A stretch of 64,000 nt of DNA from Mixophyes australis (GCA_036250195.1 JAVHZZ010000060.1:186001-250000); one strand, 5' to 3'; shown: positions 23,982 to 32,780, numbered from the stretch's first letter. Notes: generated from the sequence alone by a model not told the origin. Numbers and translations: made by a program.

Positions 23982-26753
23982 ATATATAAAATCATATATA
24001 TATATATATATATATAATAATAATGTAGTAATGTAGTAATCTATGTATGAAATGTAAAATTTACATAAATTCAAATTTGCAATATCATCCTAGACCCTAG
24101 TAACTCCTACTCTTGTTATAACAATTCACTGGATTTTCTCTGTATTCATTTTTAAAACCCATATTCTCTCTCTGTAATAACATTTACTTTTTCTACTCCT
24201 TGTTGTCCTATTAGTGCGCACCAAGACTGGAGTCACCGCCCCCAGGATTTTATCTGGATCACAGCTCGGAGGTATTTACTAAGATACAACTTTCTAAAAA
24301 TATAAGTCTTCCCATCAGTGACCACTTCACATTATATTAATTTTACACAGATGGAACATAATTGAAGTTGAGGCCATTGGGCCTTGGTGGTGGTGGCGGT
24401 GGGAGGTCTAAAGCAACAGCAAGCTGGGTGGAGGGGTGGAGGGGTGGCGCAGAAAAATGGAATCCAGTTCAGATACCAGGTACAGCAGAGGATATGTGGA
24501 AAAATCAGATTTCTATTATGCTTCTGCTTATATGAGTAATTTTTATATCTGGGCTTGCAAAACATTTAGATTTCTGTTGAGAACATGACAAAATATCCTA
24601 CCCCACACTTGCTGCCTAGGTGTGATCTTTGGCTCAAAACTATCCTTTATTCCCCACATCCCATCTCTATCTCTCTGACCCCCTGACCAACATTGCTGTG
24701 TGACTGGATCATATAGCCCACTGAGCACTTTTTACAGTTGCAATCTGACCAATATACAATATATAGCACTTAACCTCATGTATCAAACTTACATTGTCCC
24801 ATAGGTTGTAAGCTTGTGAGCAGGGTCCTCTTACTTCTCTGTCTGTCTGTATTACCCAGTACTGTTTTATTACTGTTTGTATCCATTTGTAAAGCACTAT
24901 GGAATATGCTGGCGCTATATAAATAAATGATGATGATGATAGTACCAGAGGTAGCAAAAGTCAACACAAAGCCCAGGAGTAGAGCTGGACATCGGGAAAT
25001 CTTCTACCTCCTGATAAAATTGATCTCTTTAGGATCGAGTGTTTGATTCCTGAGGGTTTCCCATTTCATGCAACGTTTGTAAATATCTGCTAAATTACAC
25101 TATCAGTTACTCTGATATCCTACTATTAGTCTGGGGATGGTCTTCTCATTTGTTTGGTTCACGTGAAGTGCTATCCTGTTTTACGAGTACTAGGAATGTA
25201 TCTTTGGCTGTAGCTCCTAAAATTTCAGTCCATTATTGGTATTTGGCTTCCGCATGTAGATTAATGTAACAGACGCAACACAAATATAATCTGCCTTGTT
25301 TGTTAAACCATGCGCATGTCTTTTTGGCTTTGTCTACCTGTTTCTTTTATTAAGCTGACATTCTGCTATCTATATGTCCTCTGTTTCATTTCTGTCCAAT
25401 GCCGTCTACTTCTACTACTAGGAATGTCTTGTTATGATTGGTTACTACAAGTTACAGCTCATCTGTGATATCTCCATCAGCTTAAAAAAACAAAACAACT
25501 TAATGCACATGCAGCCCCAGGAGTGAATTGCGTAAAACTAATGGTTGCTTCATGGTTAAGATATTGTACCTGTGTACATGGTTTACCCCATTGTGTAGTC
25601 ATTCTTTTCATATGCATACATTTTATCAACAGTCAGAATTCTCAGCATCTGATGAAGTGAAGACAACTGAAGATGCTGGATGTGAAGTTCCCATCAATGA
25701 GGTATGGTGGCTTTTTGACTTCATATTTAGATGGATTCTATTATCCTCTGCAAAAGGTCTGATTGGAGGAAACAGATAGATCAGGGGGCGGCTTTGCTAA
25801 GTGCAGATAAGGCACACAACTGTGTCTAGTTTTGCACTGTTATTTTAATGAGCTAGTTTGGGAGGAGAAGCTGCTTTTAGGGAAGCAACTGAATGTTTTG
25901 ATGTTTGTATATGAGCCTTAGAGCTTCTGTAGTTCATCACATGACTTTATTAGAACACATAATGGTTAAGGAAGCTGGTAAAATTCATTATGTCCGCACA
26001 ATTTGTGCTCTTTAATTAAGTTACATTCAGAGGAGGGAATTCAATTGACAGCATTACTCGTGAGAATAAAGCGTTCCTTGCACTATTAATGTTACTACGG
26101 TAATAGTGCACATTATTACCGTTAGTACGGTAATCTCAACATTGATTTTCGCTTGCAGCTCTGAAAGCCTTGAGTAGAGAGCCGCGTTAAAATTATCGTA
26201 CTAACGATAATAGGGCGTGGGCTGCGTTATTCTCACGAGTAACGCTGCCAATTGAATTCCCCCATAGAACATCCAGGCCTGCGATAATAACTAATCCTTG
26301 TTACATTTACTAAGATCAGTATCAGTTTTCTTAGCAGGCTTGGACTCAAACTTTTTTCCCCTACAGAATACACATGAGAAACAGACAGCAACAGAACGTC
26401 TTCATGCTGTATGCAGCTTGGTCTCAGACTGTACACCATCCCCACCAGAAAGACCGCATGCCTCCATTGACAACATCCCTTCTTCCGTTCCCGTGGTCAT
26501 CACTACATCACCGCAGGTGGACACAAGAGAGATCACCATCGAGAATGATGCACAAGCAGATTTTTCATTCTTCTGTTTGTGCTCATGGTGCTGCCTTCCA
26601 GCAGACCAGCAGCAGCGGAGGCAACAGCAAACATCTGGCCCCCGGAGATCTCGTCTTCAGTCCCTGTGGAGGTGGATTCGTAAAAGATGTGGAAGGGTGG
26701 TTTCTGCGAGCAACATCAGTGGAAACCAAGACAATGGCAGCGCTGGGAACTGA
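9279..26753 (+). CDS. Unrecognised multi-exon gene, 294 aa predicted
   Basis: I do not recognise this protein. Exons: 9279-9350 (ATG at 9311), 10659-10750, 21397-21456, 22123-22182, 22386-22445, 22938-22997, 24215-24271, 25633-25701, 26367-26753 (TGA). The first junction is phase 1 and all later ones phase 0. Each exon has AG before it and GT after it, and the total is 885 nt with no stop. Exons 3-7 are variants of one 57-60 nt exon; exon 3 reads ESVSSPKSPPQGFYVGSSSE and exon 7 ends FYLDHSSE. The last exon holds a hydrophobic Cys-rich stretch (FSFFCLCSWCCLP), then a Gln/Arg-rich basic tail (RRSRLQSLWRWIRKRCGR). No signal peptide or known domain is visible. The exon 2 donor (gag|gttaaa) is weak but kept in copy 2. 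The ~873-bp array lies upstream and could supply promoters. Intron 2 contains the hAT element. An internal ATG at 10673 is an alternative start. The exon model is inferred; no transcript evidence is available here. Confidence 0.6.
11217..11400. repeat. Left TIR and subterminal repeats of the hAT element
   Basis: After the terminal tagggatg come several copies of a ggat/tcggat motif: ggatccggatttt, ttcggatttgtctcg, ggttcggattta and ggattcggatttt. hAT transposases are known to bind short subterminal repeats. These match the motif at the other end (20260-20425). Confidence 0.75.
11534..12890. repeat. 77-79 bp tandem array, 18 copies, inside hAT
   Basis: The phrase ggactgcgtagaggagtggg occurs 18 times from 11534 to 12863 with a mean spacing of 78.2 bp. 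Length variation comes from aatatatatt versus aatatatt. The unit aligns with the 100-bp unit further on, minus about 20 central bases, so both have one ancestor. The last copy is diverged. Confidence 0.93.
12935..13015 (-). pseudogene. Degenerate second copy of a transposase segment
   Basis: gctgctcctccatcctct...catata...ggagtt...agcg.gt.acaacctcttgtttt parallels the transposase gene at about 15683-15750 (gctgctcctccatcctctgc...). It is a scrap of transposase sequence lying outside the gene but inside the element, so the element contains rearranged pieces of an earlier transposase copy. Confidence 0.65.
13090..13465 (-). repeat. 100-bp tandem array derived from transposase sequence
   Basis: Four units of exactly 100 bp (tgac/ggac ending at 13100, 13200, 13300 and 13400). 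On the minus strand units read PRYQIGYRG, and the outermost reads LEEVLWPRYQI, close to LMEVLCPRYQI at residues 427-437 of the transposase. On the plus strand ataccggggccacaatacctcc parallels taccggggacacaatacctcc near 16363. It is not a gene; frames are open because the unit is repeated. Confidence 0.8.
13815..14012 (-). repeat. Second block of the 100-bp repeat
   Basis: Two further units, with ggactgcgtagtgg near 13847 and 13947. The following bases (ttgtaaac...tgtccctgttgcac...cacgatctt) repeat those after the first block (13537-13618 versus 14066-14152), so block and flank were copied together. Between the blocks, 13680-13790, is a short ragged repeat of agaattaaagtaggaaat. Confidence 0.8.
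14160..14642. other. Region beyond the transposase stop, no gene seen
   Basis: Purine-rich sequence, then an 11-bp inverted repeat (aatcatttcag at 14532-14542, ctgaaatgatt at 14569-14579). It would be the transposase 3' UTR. I saw no canonical minus-strand polyadenylation signal here. Confidence 0.4.
14643..17654 (-). CDS. hAT transposase, BED finger type, intact
   Basis: Cuts and rejoins the hAT element in the nucleus. Starting at the ATG at 17654 it has 1,003 codons; the frame opens four codons earlier with GTG, and the residue numbers here count from that GTG. A charged, Ser/Lys-rich N-terminal region (1-225) has a Pro run at 114-120 and an acidic stretch at 189-197. A BED-type zinc finger follows (C249, C252, H273, H278). 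RNase H-like catalytic parts: first Asp D476 (LTTDMW), second Asp D564 (VVSDNAS), the C..H pair C583/H586 (CFAHTINL), an inserted helical domain, and the C-terminal SERVFSAAG block with E921, the usual third acid. Family members are commonly 600-800 residues; the extra length is mostly N-terminal low-complexity sequence and a Ser/Ala-rich linker (310-365). No stops or frameshifts. The 292-bp array begins just upstream of the start. It lies in flanking TIRs, so it is a transposon gene and not a domesticated one. Confidence 0.95.
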   Translation of the reverse strand: METKNLEDKVGKDQDPLPPNVEAAATSHDIDDEMPSTSSSKPDAQSRSTGHVKSKKPKLRKSSKKRNLKSSEEKRKVANMPFTTRSGKERLRPWPVFMTSGSASPTDLSPPPPPPPYKKLKRVMLSATKQQTTLPSKEKLSQIPKASPSVLVVVKPDLPITVLPITVREEVAREEAIDDVAGAVEELDDEDGDVVIVNEAPGGETADVHGMKKPIVMPGQKTKKCTSSVWSYFYPNPDNQCMAICSLCKAQISRGKDLAHLGTSSLIRHLNNLHSSVVSSGTGARTLIGTGTPKSRGPVGYTPATPSSSTSSTISIRFSPAAQVSSQTESSSIRDSSEESCSGTPTTATAAVAAVSRSSSQRGSRKTAKSFTKQLTVQQSFAMTTKYDSSHPIAKRITAAVTAMLVLDVRPVSAISGVGFRGLMEVLCPRYQIPSRFHFTRQAIPKMYREVRSSVLSALKNAVVPTVHLTTDMWTSGSGQTKDYMTVTAHWVDASPSAATATAASVAASTKWQLMQRQATLCITGFNKRHNADNILEKMREIISQWLTPLRLSWGFVVSDNASNIVRALNMGNFQHVPCFAHTINLVVQHYLKSDRGVQEMLAVARKIAGHFRHSASAYRRLEAHQKSLNLPCHHLKQEVVTRWNSTLYMLQRMEEQQKAIQAYTATYDIGKGVGMRLSQAQWRLISVLCKVLQPFELATREVSSDTASLSQVIPLIRLLQKQLEKVREELVSHCDYSKHVALVDVALRTLCQDPRVVTLLKSEEYILATVLDPRFKAYVVSLFPADTSLQRCKDLLVRRLSSEEDRDMPTAPPSFSSTSMAARKKLSFPKRGTGGDADNIWSGLKDLPTIADMSTLAALDAVTIEKIVDDYFADTIQVDMSDSPYCYWQEKKAVWKPLYKLALFYLSCPPSSVYSERVFSAAGNLVSERRRRLLPHNVENMMFIKMNNQFLNEVQHCPPDTTEGPVVVESSGDELIMCDEEEVHTVGGEESEVEDEDDILPQ
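17663..20060 (-). repeat. ~292-bp tandem array upstream of transposase, about 8 units
   Basis: Units repeat at 291-295 bp: atgcccttagaagcacagag recurs at about 17839, 18131, 18423, 18719, 19011, 19306, 19597 and 19937. The last two units are diverged. Each has a T-rich tract, ctgcagaatgtgtgaacttg, and a run of acaggacacagcaccactgg. The array starts within 10-20 bases of the ATG, so it occupies the transposase promoter/5' leader. I infer it may carry repeated promoter elements. The ~64-residue frames within the units are by-products of repetition. Confidence 0.93.
20066..20185. repeat. CAGCA-type simple repeat with ctaaacagcacag variants
   Basis: Tandem cagca pentamers followed by variants spaced by ctaaacagcacaga. 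Seems to have grown from the cacagcac phrase of the neighbouring 292-bp units. Confidence 0.85.
20255..20425. repeat. Right TIR and subterminal repeats of the hAT element
   Basis: Contains ggatccgag, gagatccgac, ctcggatccgactcggatcc and ctcggatttcaaaaatccgag, several copies of cggat in both directions, then the terminal catcccta. Mirrors the left end, supporting transposase recognition sites. Confidence 0.75.
21397..24271 (+). repeat. Repeated 57-60 nt coding exons with flanking intron
   Basis: Five exons (21397-21456, 22123-22182, 22386-22445, 22938-22997, 24215-24271) share length, phase 0 and layout. Several keep the same flanks: tttcccggttgtcttag before, and gtattttctacatatataac then ataagtcttcccatcag after. 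Introns also share ggtggtctacagcaac. So exons were duplicated together with intron sequence. Exons 3 and 4 are closest; exons 5 and 6 are the most diverged (EDVPSAGSAPPG and CRAPTPDTALEK). Confidence 0.8.
23936..24016. repeat. TA microsatellite
   Basis: Two long runs of ta joined by tgtgtgtatatataaaatca, in intron 6 of the unrecognised gene. Confidence 0.95.
24690..24945 (+). repeat. L2/CR1-type SINE or LINE 3' end
   Basis: Ends ggcgctatataaataaatga followed by tgatgatgat. A gcgctatataaata end with a short-repeat tail is typical of L2-clade 3' ends. It lacks a coding frame, so it is a truncated LINE or a SINE that borrowed the tail. It lies in intron 7 of the unrecognised gene. Confidence 0.65.
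26035..26264. mobile_element. MITE with ~40-bp imperfect TIRs
   Basis: Left: ggaattcaattgacagcatt, then actcgtgagaataa. Right, inverted: ggaattcaattggcagcgtt, then actcgtgagaataa. The interior holds palindromic ctacggtaatagtgcac-like stretches. No coding capacity. It lies in the last intron of the unrecognised gene. Confidence 0.75.
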
Positions 26754-26760
26754 GACATAC

Positions 26761-27480
26761 CATCATGCGGCATACAGGGTGAGCTCATGTCTTGCACTGA
26801 AGGGTTAAGTTGTTACATAGTCTGATTCTACACATAATAACCTAGGAAACACCTATATTGTACTGATGCACTATCCACAATGTTCTACACATATATACAC
26901 CAAGAAAATAATAATCAGATTCTGTTGGCTGAATCCCAAGGATTCAACTGAACACAAATCTTCCTAAACCTGCTAGGAATTATCCACATTTTAATCTAAA
27001 TTCAGGATTCTGTACATCAATATATTTTACATATAATACATTTTCCACATTTAGAAATATAGCTGTAACATAAGTCTTCTAGTTTTACTCTTTCCTTCAC
27101 CATCAGCCATCTAAATATACAATATATTTACATAAATTAGTGGTCTCAAGTATGGATTTAACCAAATCTACCAGAGATCTTTAATTCTTCATATAAAACC
27201 TGCACATACTACAAATGTATTAGAAACATGAAATTATCTGATAGAAGAGGACTGGTGACTGTATCCGTCAGTGCAAGACATTTCCCCTGTTCATGAGCAC
27301 GGAAAGATGGACACTGTTGCTGATTTAACACCAGATGTTTCATATAGATATATAGATATATAAATATATAGATCTATTTGTTTAATTTAGATATACAGAT
27401 ATAGATGTTTATGTAATATGCTTAAAATATTGGTAGTTACAAAAAAACAAAAAAAACAAAAAAATTATTATAAGAGTAAG
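26761..27480. other. No gene seen; AT-rich sequence after the last exon
   Basis: Follows the stop codon at 26753 of the unrecognised gene. It includes a short atagatata-type repeat near 27345-27400 and A-rich sequence near 27440. I saw no clear AATAAA signal on the plus strand. Confidence 0.4.
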
Positions 27481-27499
27481 AGAGGGCTGGGATTAGAAG

Positions 27500-28560
27500 T
27501 GATATAAACACTGAGGGTGCATGTAGATGAAAAGGTTAAGGTGACTGGCGGGTCAGGTTCAGGGCAGGATCATGCGTCCTCCCTGGCAGGTCATCGAGTG
27601 TCCCCTGCACGATTGCCTCAAATTTAGTTGACCCAGGTCAGCGAGCAGGTCCAGTCGCGGTCGGCTGACCGTAGTTTGTTTACTTTAGCACTGTTGGTGG
27701 ATGCGGGGACTGCGGCTCCTGGGCCGGGGAGCTCTCTTTCTGTTTCTCCCTCTGCAGGTTCGGCTGGTTGTGTGACATCAGGTCAGAGGTCTGGGCGTGC
27801 TTCTTATGCGGAAGCCGCATCTACGGCCATGGTGGGCCCGTCATCACGTGTGGAAGGTGGTAGTCGTGGATCAGTTGGTGAGCATGCCAGTAGGGTGTCT
27901 GGTTCTAGCTCTGATTCCAGCTCTTCTACCTCTGGGAGTGAGGTTCCGGCCAGGTCTGGGAGGGCAGACACAAGATTGATGAAGCTCCTGGAGAGGAAGT
28001 TGTGTAGTACCTGCCATAGGGCGGGGTTGGAAGGTGTTGGTTCCAATGAAGGAAGCAGGATATTGAGGGACGATGTGGTGCGCTGTTCCAATACAGCCGT
28101 CAGGGGGATATTAGGGGCCGGGTGCGTGGTAAGATAGGCACAGGTTGTTTTGTGAATATGTTTGCCATCACTAATAAGGCTACAGATGATTTGGCAGCAT
28201 CAAGGTCATGCTCTGGCGTGTTGACGAGGCATATCGAGAAAATGTCATACCTGGTTATTGAAATTGACACTGTTGCAGGGTGTTGTAAGCTTCCAATGGA
28301 GAAAGTTGAGGGGTGTGATTGATTCATTTCAGGGTAAGTGTAAGGTGCAGTAAAAACAGGTGCAGTCACTGCTTGGCCTGCTTTATTTTGCTTGTAGAGT
28401 GATACCCATGGGTAGGGTTTTTTGCCAGAAGTTAGAGAGTGCTACGGTTGGGATTACAAAAGCAAGGCATTTTGTGAGGATATCCAAGGAAATTAGAGAT
28501 TATATGGCTATGTGGTGCATGTTCTTGGAAAATTTTAAATGAGTTTGAAGCTGCTTTGTT
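27500..28560 (+). pseudogene. Ngaro/DIRS-like element fragment: gag-like and RT-RNase H piece
   Basis: 27628-28137 is open for 169 codons; it is rich in Ser, Gly and Ala and sits where gag would be. Calling it gag is inference from position only. 28360-28542 reads LLGLLYFACRVIPMGRVFCQ and continues to a W..FLENFK end, which matches the RT-to-RNase H region of DIRS-type pol proteins. Frames are broken and most of RT is missing. The first bases (gtgatataaacactgaggg at about 27501) resemble the A repeat of the next element, suggesting a worn 5' terminal repeat. Confidence 0.6.
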
Positions 28561-28601
28561 TCGGCTTGAGTGTTTAAAGGCTTTTTTCATGGCTTTCAGA
28601 A

Positions 28602-28819
28602 ATACAACAGAGGGATTGAATGAGACCGAGGTGATATAAACACTGAGGGGGCAGGCAGAGGAAAAAGTACAGGCATACCAGGAGTTAACTTATCTGGGTT
28701 GTGGTAGAAATCTGAGTTATCCAATCAGTGGAGCCGGAAGGGGAGGGGTTTGCTTTCCTGAGGAGGCTTATAACATATAGGAAAAGGATGTGACTTCCTC
28801 TTGCCGGATAGATTTGTTA
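28602..28819 (+). repeat. Ngaro A1 repeat
   Basis: Near-identical to 30979-31196 and 31651-31867. All contain gagggattgaatgagaccga and atccaatcagtggagccgga and end ggatagatttgtt. Confidence 0.92.
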
Positions 28820-29105
28820 AGTGAGTATGGGCTCTCTGCTGTCCTGGTTAGTATTGCTACATAAACTGTTTTTTCACTGTGTTTTTTAACTGTGTTATAC
28901 TGTTTTTGGTATTGCATTTATTGCTGTTATCGTGGTAATTTAAGTTGTATTTTCAGTGTTCTTTTCTTTTCACATTTTTTCCCAATCCATTCTCCTCCTT
29001 GTTTTCTCCACCTTATCTTTTTCCCCTAGTTCTTGTCCCTGCCTCCCCCGCTTTCCCCTCTCTCTTTTTCTTGTTTGTTTTTTGTTACCTTTTCCTAACC
29101 CCATT

Positions 29106-29433
29106 ATGCTCCGGGCCAAGAGAGTTAGGGTTCCACCCCACCGCCTCGCTGAGGCTTGTTCCCCCCCCTCGGCCCTTAGTAAGCAGCGAGCCCAGATCCG
29201 GGCCTCGCCGACGGGTGTTTCCTCTTCCCCCCTCTCGGGTAGTGGGGTGGGTGTCCCCGGCGGTTCCGCGGCGGCTAGAAAAGTTTCTGCGCATGCGCGA
29301 TGACGCGCACGCACGCGCATGCGCGATGACGCGCACGCACGCGCATGCGCGTCAGTCCATCCCGATGCCGGCGGCCATGTTAGATGCGGGCGCTCCAGGA
29401 GCGCCCGTGGATGCCCCTGCAGCCCAGTAGAAT
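29106..29433 (+). pseudogene. Truncated Ngaro ORF1 start, GC-rich
   Basis: An ATG at 29106 opens a frame rich in Arg, Ala, Ser and Pro (MLRAKRVRVPPHRLAEACSP). The stretch is strikingly GC-rich compared with its surroundings. A 26-bp unit (gcgcatgcgcgatgacgcgc plus acgcac) repeats 2.4 times at about 29289-29350. At about 29430 it joins directly to recombinase sequence, so the remainder of gag and all of RT-RNase H are deleted. I infer that this is the gag start. Confidence 0.5.
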
Positions 29434-29711
29434 TGACAAGGTTGTATAGGGATATGTCTCCTGCTCCCGGTGGTTATTGGCTTAGACATAGTAATGGTTT
29501 TCCCCTTACAAAGTTTCAATTTTCAGCGGTATTCAAAATATGCGTGGTTAAGCTTGGTTTGAGTGCAGCGGACTATGGAACGCATTCCTTTAGGATAGGG
29601 GCAGCTACGGTAGCGGCAGAAGAAGGTGTGTCTGAGCAGAGCATTATGGCTTTGGGTAGATGGAAGTCTAAGTGTTTTAAGCGGTATGTCAGGCCAGCTG
29701 TGGCGCTCTAG
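29434..29711 (+). pseudogene. Tyrosine recombinase, C-terminal catalytic part (Ngaro)
   Basis: Reads LYRDMSPAPGG, then ADYGTHSFRIGAATVAAEEG, then GRWKSKCFKRYVRPAVAL and a stop. HSFR is the H..R motif and the Tyr of RYVRP is in the nucleophile position of phage-integrase-type recombinases. The N-terminal part, with the first Arg, is missing. In Ngaro elements this enzyme inserts the circular DNA copy. Confidence 0.8.
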
Positions 29712-29994
29712 CCTTAGACAGGGCGATGTAATAAGGCTGACCTATGACGTTGCGTTGCTTACCTTGTTGAAAGGGAGCGCGGAGGGTTTTGCCATTTCTT
29801 TTCTCCGGGGGCCTGATTGGCGGTGGCACCCCGGGGTTTCCGGTTTTACCTCCGCATGGGTCACCCTGCGTTATGCGCGAATGTGGCATTTTTTTGTTTT
29901 CAGTATTATTTATGTTTTACGTTTTGCCATTTAATTTACTACTAATAAATTACTCCATGTTGCAGGTGTACGTCAGGATGGGAGGAGTATTTGA

Positions 29995-30528
29995 CTGGTA
30001 GGCCATTCATTTGTTTTTTGGGACGGTAAGAGCGGCCCTGCTCAAAATGTGAGCAAATTTTCCAGGGCGGAGTCAATAAGATGGATAGGTGTTAGGGGTA
30101 TGCGTTGGGCATCTCTGTTGAAGATACTAAAAGACACCGAGAGTAGGTTTGGGCGCCCTTTAGAACTTGTAATTCACCTTGGGGGGAATGACCTGGGTAA
30201 GTGGTCCAGTTTAGAGCTCATTGAACATATAAGATCTGATGTCGGGGCCATTAAGTTACATTGGCCAACAGTTCACCTTACATGGTCCGATATTATCCCT
30301 AGGCGCAATTGGAGAGGGGCGGATAAACCAGCACGGATTGAGAAAGCTTGTGGGAAGGTAAATAGGGCGGTTCGGAAGATCTTTCAGGAAGTAGGTGGTG
30401 GCTACATTAGTTATCCGTCCATAAGGGCTGTGTTGACGCAGTACTATAGGCCCGATGGTGTACATTTGTCTGATTTGGGTATAGCATACTTTATAGAGCA
30501 GATATTTGGTTTTCTTGTTTGGCTATGA
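29995..30528 (+). pseudogene. SGNH (GDSL-like) hydrolase domain of the Ngaro element
   Basis: Reads LVGHSFVFWDGKSGPA (Ser codon at 30007), later LVIHLGGNDLGKW, and ends RPDGVHLSDLGIAYF. These are the block I serine, the G..ND block and the final D..H block of SGNH hydrolases, so the catalytic set is present. A hydrolase of this type is known from Ngaro elements, though its role there is not established. A TGA at 29992-29994 replaces what is TGG in the related copy near 33050, just before the domain. Downstream of the stop codon is B1 within 60 bp. Confidence 0.75.
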
Positions 30529-30581
30529 GAGGTCGGTTGGTGGCGGGCTGCGGTTCCTGGTGGGAAACCTTAGCTGTAGCA

Positions 30582-32322
30582 GTAAGCAGCCCAATCAGCG
30601 GCCATTTTGTTACATTGAAGGCGTAGTAGGCACTCTCCTCTTAAAGGGATTGGGCAATTAGCAGAATAGCCCTTCGGGGTTAAGGGGCTCCGCTTAGGCG
30701 GGCGGGCCTCAGCTAATATGCCAAATGGGGGAGTTTGGCATTTTACGCCTAGTCGAGTCCAAATTAGTTTGGACGGAATTTACAACTAGTAGGTGTGGCC
30801 TGGATGCTGATTTTTCTGTTTATGTTGGCCACCAATTTTTCCCCAGCAGGTTTCGCCTATAATAAATTCCTGACCTTTCAAACGCCAATTCAAGTCTCTG
30901 TGTCGTTATTTTAGTTGTTAAGTTAACTCTGGTAAAGGTTAAAGATGGTATAGAAGTTTGTCCACCATAAGCGGTTTAATACAACAGAGGGATTGAATGA
31001 GACCGAGGTGATATAAACGCTGAGGGGGCAGGCAGAGGAAAAAGTACAGGCATACCAGGAGTTAACTTATCTGGGTTGTGGTATAAATCTGAGTTATCCA
31101 ATCAGTGGAGCCGGAAGGGGAGGGGTTTGCTTTCCTGAGGAGGCTTATAACATATAGGTAAAGGATGTGACTTCCTCTTGCCGGATAGATTTGTTACCCA
31201 CCCACCCATCCCATATTGTGGTATTGATATTGGACTTGTGTTTACAAGTGGCGGTAAGCAGCCTAATCAGCGGCCATTTTGTTACATTGAAGGCGTAGTA
31301 GGCACTCTCCTCTTAAAGGGATTGGGCAATTAGCAGAATAGCCCTTCGGGGTTAAGGGGCTCCGCTTAGGCGGGCGGGCCTCAGCTAATATGCCAAATGG
31401 GGGAGTTTGGCATTTTACGCCTAGTCGAGTCCAAATTAGTTTGGACGGAATTTACAACTAGTAGGTGTGGCCTGGATGCTGATTGGTCTGTTTATGTTGG
31501 CCACCAATTTTTCCCCAGCAGGTTTCGCCTATAATAAATTCCTGACCTTTCAAACGCCAATTCAAGTCTCTGTGTCGTTATTTTAGTTGTTAAGTTAACT
31601 CTGGTAAAGGTTAAAGATGGTATAGAAGTTTGTCCACCATAAGCGGTTTATTACAACAGAGGGATTGAATGAGACCGAGGTGATATAAACGCTGAAGGGG
31701 CAGGCAGAGGAAAAAGTACAGGCATACCAGGAGTTAACTTATCTGGGTTGTGGTAGAAATCTGAGTTATCCAATCAGTGGAGCCGGAAGGGGAGGGGTTT
31801 GCTTTCCTGAGGAGGCTTATAACATATAGGAAAAGGATGTGACTTCCTCTTGCCGGATAGATTTGTTTCCCACCCACCCATCCCATATTGTGGTATTGAT
31901 ATTGGACTTGTGTTTACAAGTGGCGGTAAGCAGCCCAATCAGCGGCCATTTTGTTACATTGAAGGCGTAGTAGGCACTCTCCTCTTAAAGGGATTGGGCA
32001 ATTAGCAGAATAGCCCTTCGGGGTTAAGGGGCTCCGCTTAGGCGGGCGGGCCTCAGCTAATATGCCAAATGGGGGAGTTTGGCATTTTACGCCTAGTCGA
32101 ATCCAAATTAGTTTGGACGGAATTTACAACTAGTAGGTGTGGCCTGGATGCTGATTGGTCTGTTTATGTTGGCCACCAATTTTTCCCCAGCAGGTTTCGC
32201 CTATAATAAATTCCTGACCTTTCAAACGCCAATTCAAGTCTCTGTGTCGTTATTTTAGTTGTTAAGTTAACTCTGGTAAAGGTTAAAGATGGTATAGAAG
32301 GTTGTCCACCATAAGCGGTTTA
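30582..32322 (+). repeat. B1-A2-B2-A3-B3 tandem terminal repeats
   Basis: The B unit starts gtaagcagcc and ends ccataagcggttta. It contains a hairpin, atgccaaatgggggagtttggcat-like, near its middle. The A2-to-A3 distance is 672 bp. The units differ at only a few bases, so they are young or homogenised. Confidence 0.92.
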
Positions 32323-32780
32323 CAGGTGAGTTGTTAGCTTCATCTAGATCGGCAATCGGTTCAGGGTTACTTCACAGAAATGTTGTGGTTAAGAATGATA
32401 ACATAGCTTGTAAGATCCATAGATCGAAGACTGATCCTTTGGGTAGGGGGCGGTGGATTACCTAGCATCGTAATCAGGATATTGCAGTTTGCCCGCTTGA
32501 GTTTACAAGATTGTATAGAGATATGTCCCCTGCTCCTGGTGGTAATTGGCTTAGGAACCATGATAGGTACCCCCTTACGAAGGTCCAGTTTTCAACGGTC
32601 TTTAAGAATTGTATTGCTAAACTTGGATTGGATACAGCAGACTATGGGACTCATTCTTTTAGAATAGGAGCGGCTACAGTAGCGGCGGAGGAGGGTGTGT
32701 CGGAACAGAGTATCGTGGCTTCGGGTAGGTGAAGGTCTAAGTGTTTCAAACAGTATGTTAGGCCAGCTGTTGCGCTTTAG
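32323..32780 (+). pseudogene. Second tyrosine recombinase fragment (Ngaro)
   Basis: Reads GELLASSRSA, KIHRSKTDPLGRGRWIT, a stop, then LYRDMSPAPGGNWLRNHDRY, YGTHSFRIGAATVAAEEG and, after another stop, RSKCFKQYVRPAVAL. It includes more of the N-terminal catalytic region than the first copy. It abuts B3 directly, so a second Ngaro copy is fused here. Confidence 0.75.

Larger units (their letters stand above)
28602..32322 (+). mobile_element. Ngaro-like YR retrotransposon with A/B split repeats
   Basis: The order is A1 (28602-28819), coding remnants, B1 (30582-30978), A2 (30979-31196), 57-bp spacer, B2 (31254-31650), A3 (31651-31867), 58-bp spacer, B3 (31926-32322). All three B copies are 397 bp; the A copies are 217-218 bp. 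A1...B1-A2-B2 is the split direct repeat structure of Ngaro elements. The extra A3-B3 pair implies one more 672-bp duplication or a recombination between elements. The coding part keeps a gag-like start, the recombinase C-terminal region and the SGNH hydrolase but lacks reverse transcriptase, so it could not move by itself. Confidence 0.8.

Noticed and set aside
28945..29430. 161-codon frame rich in Phe, Leu and Pro
   Set aside because: It runs through a pyrimidine-rich stretch into another frame of the GC-rich ORF1 start; no support as a protein.
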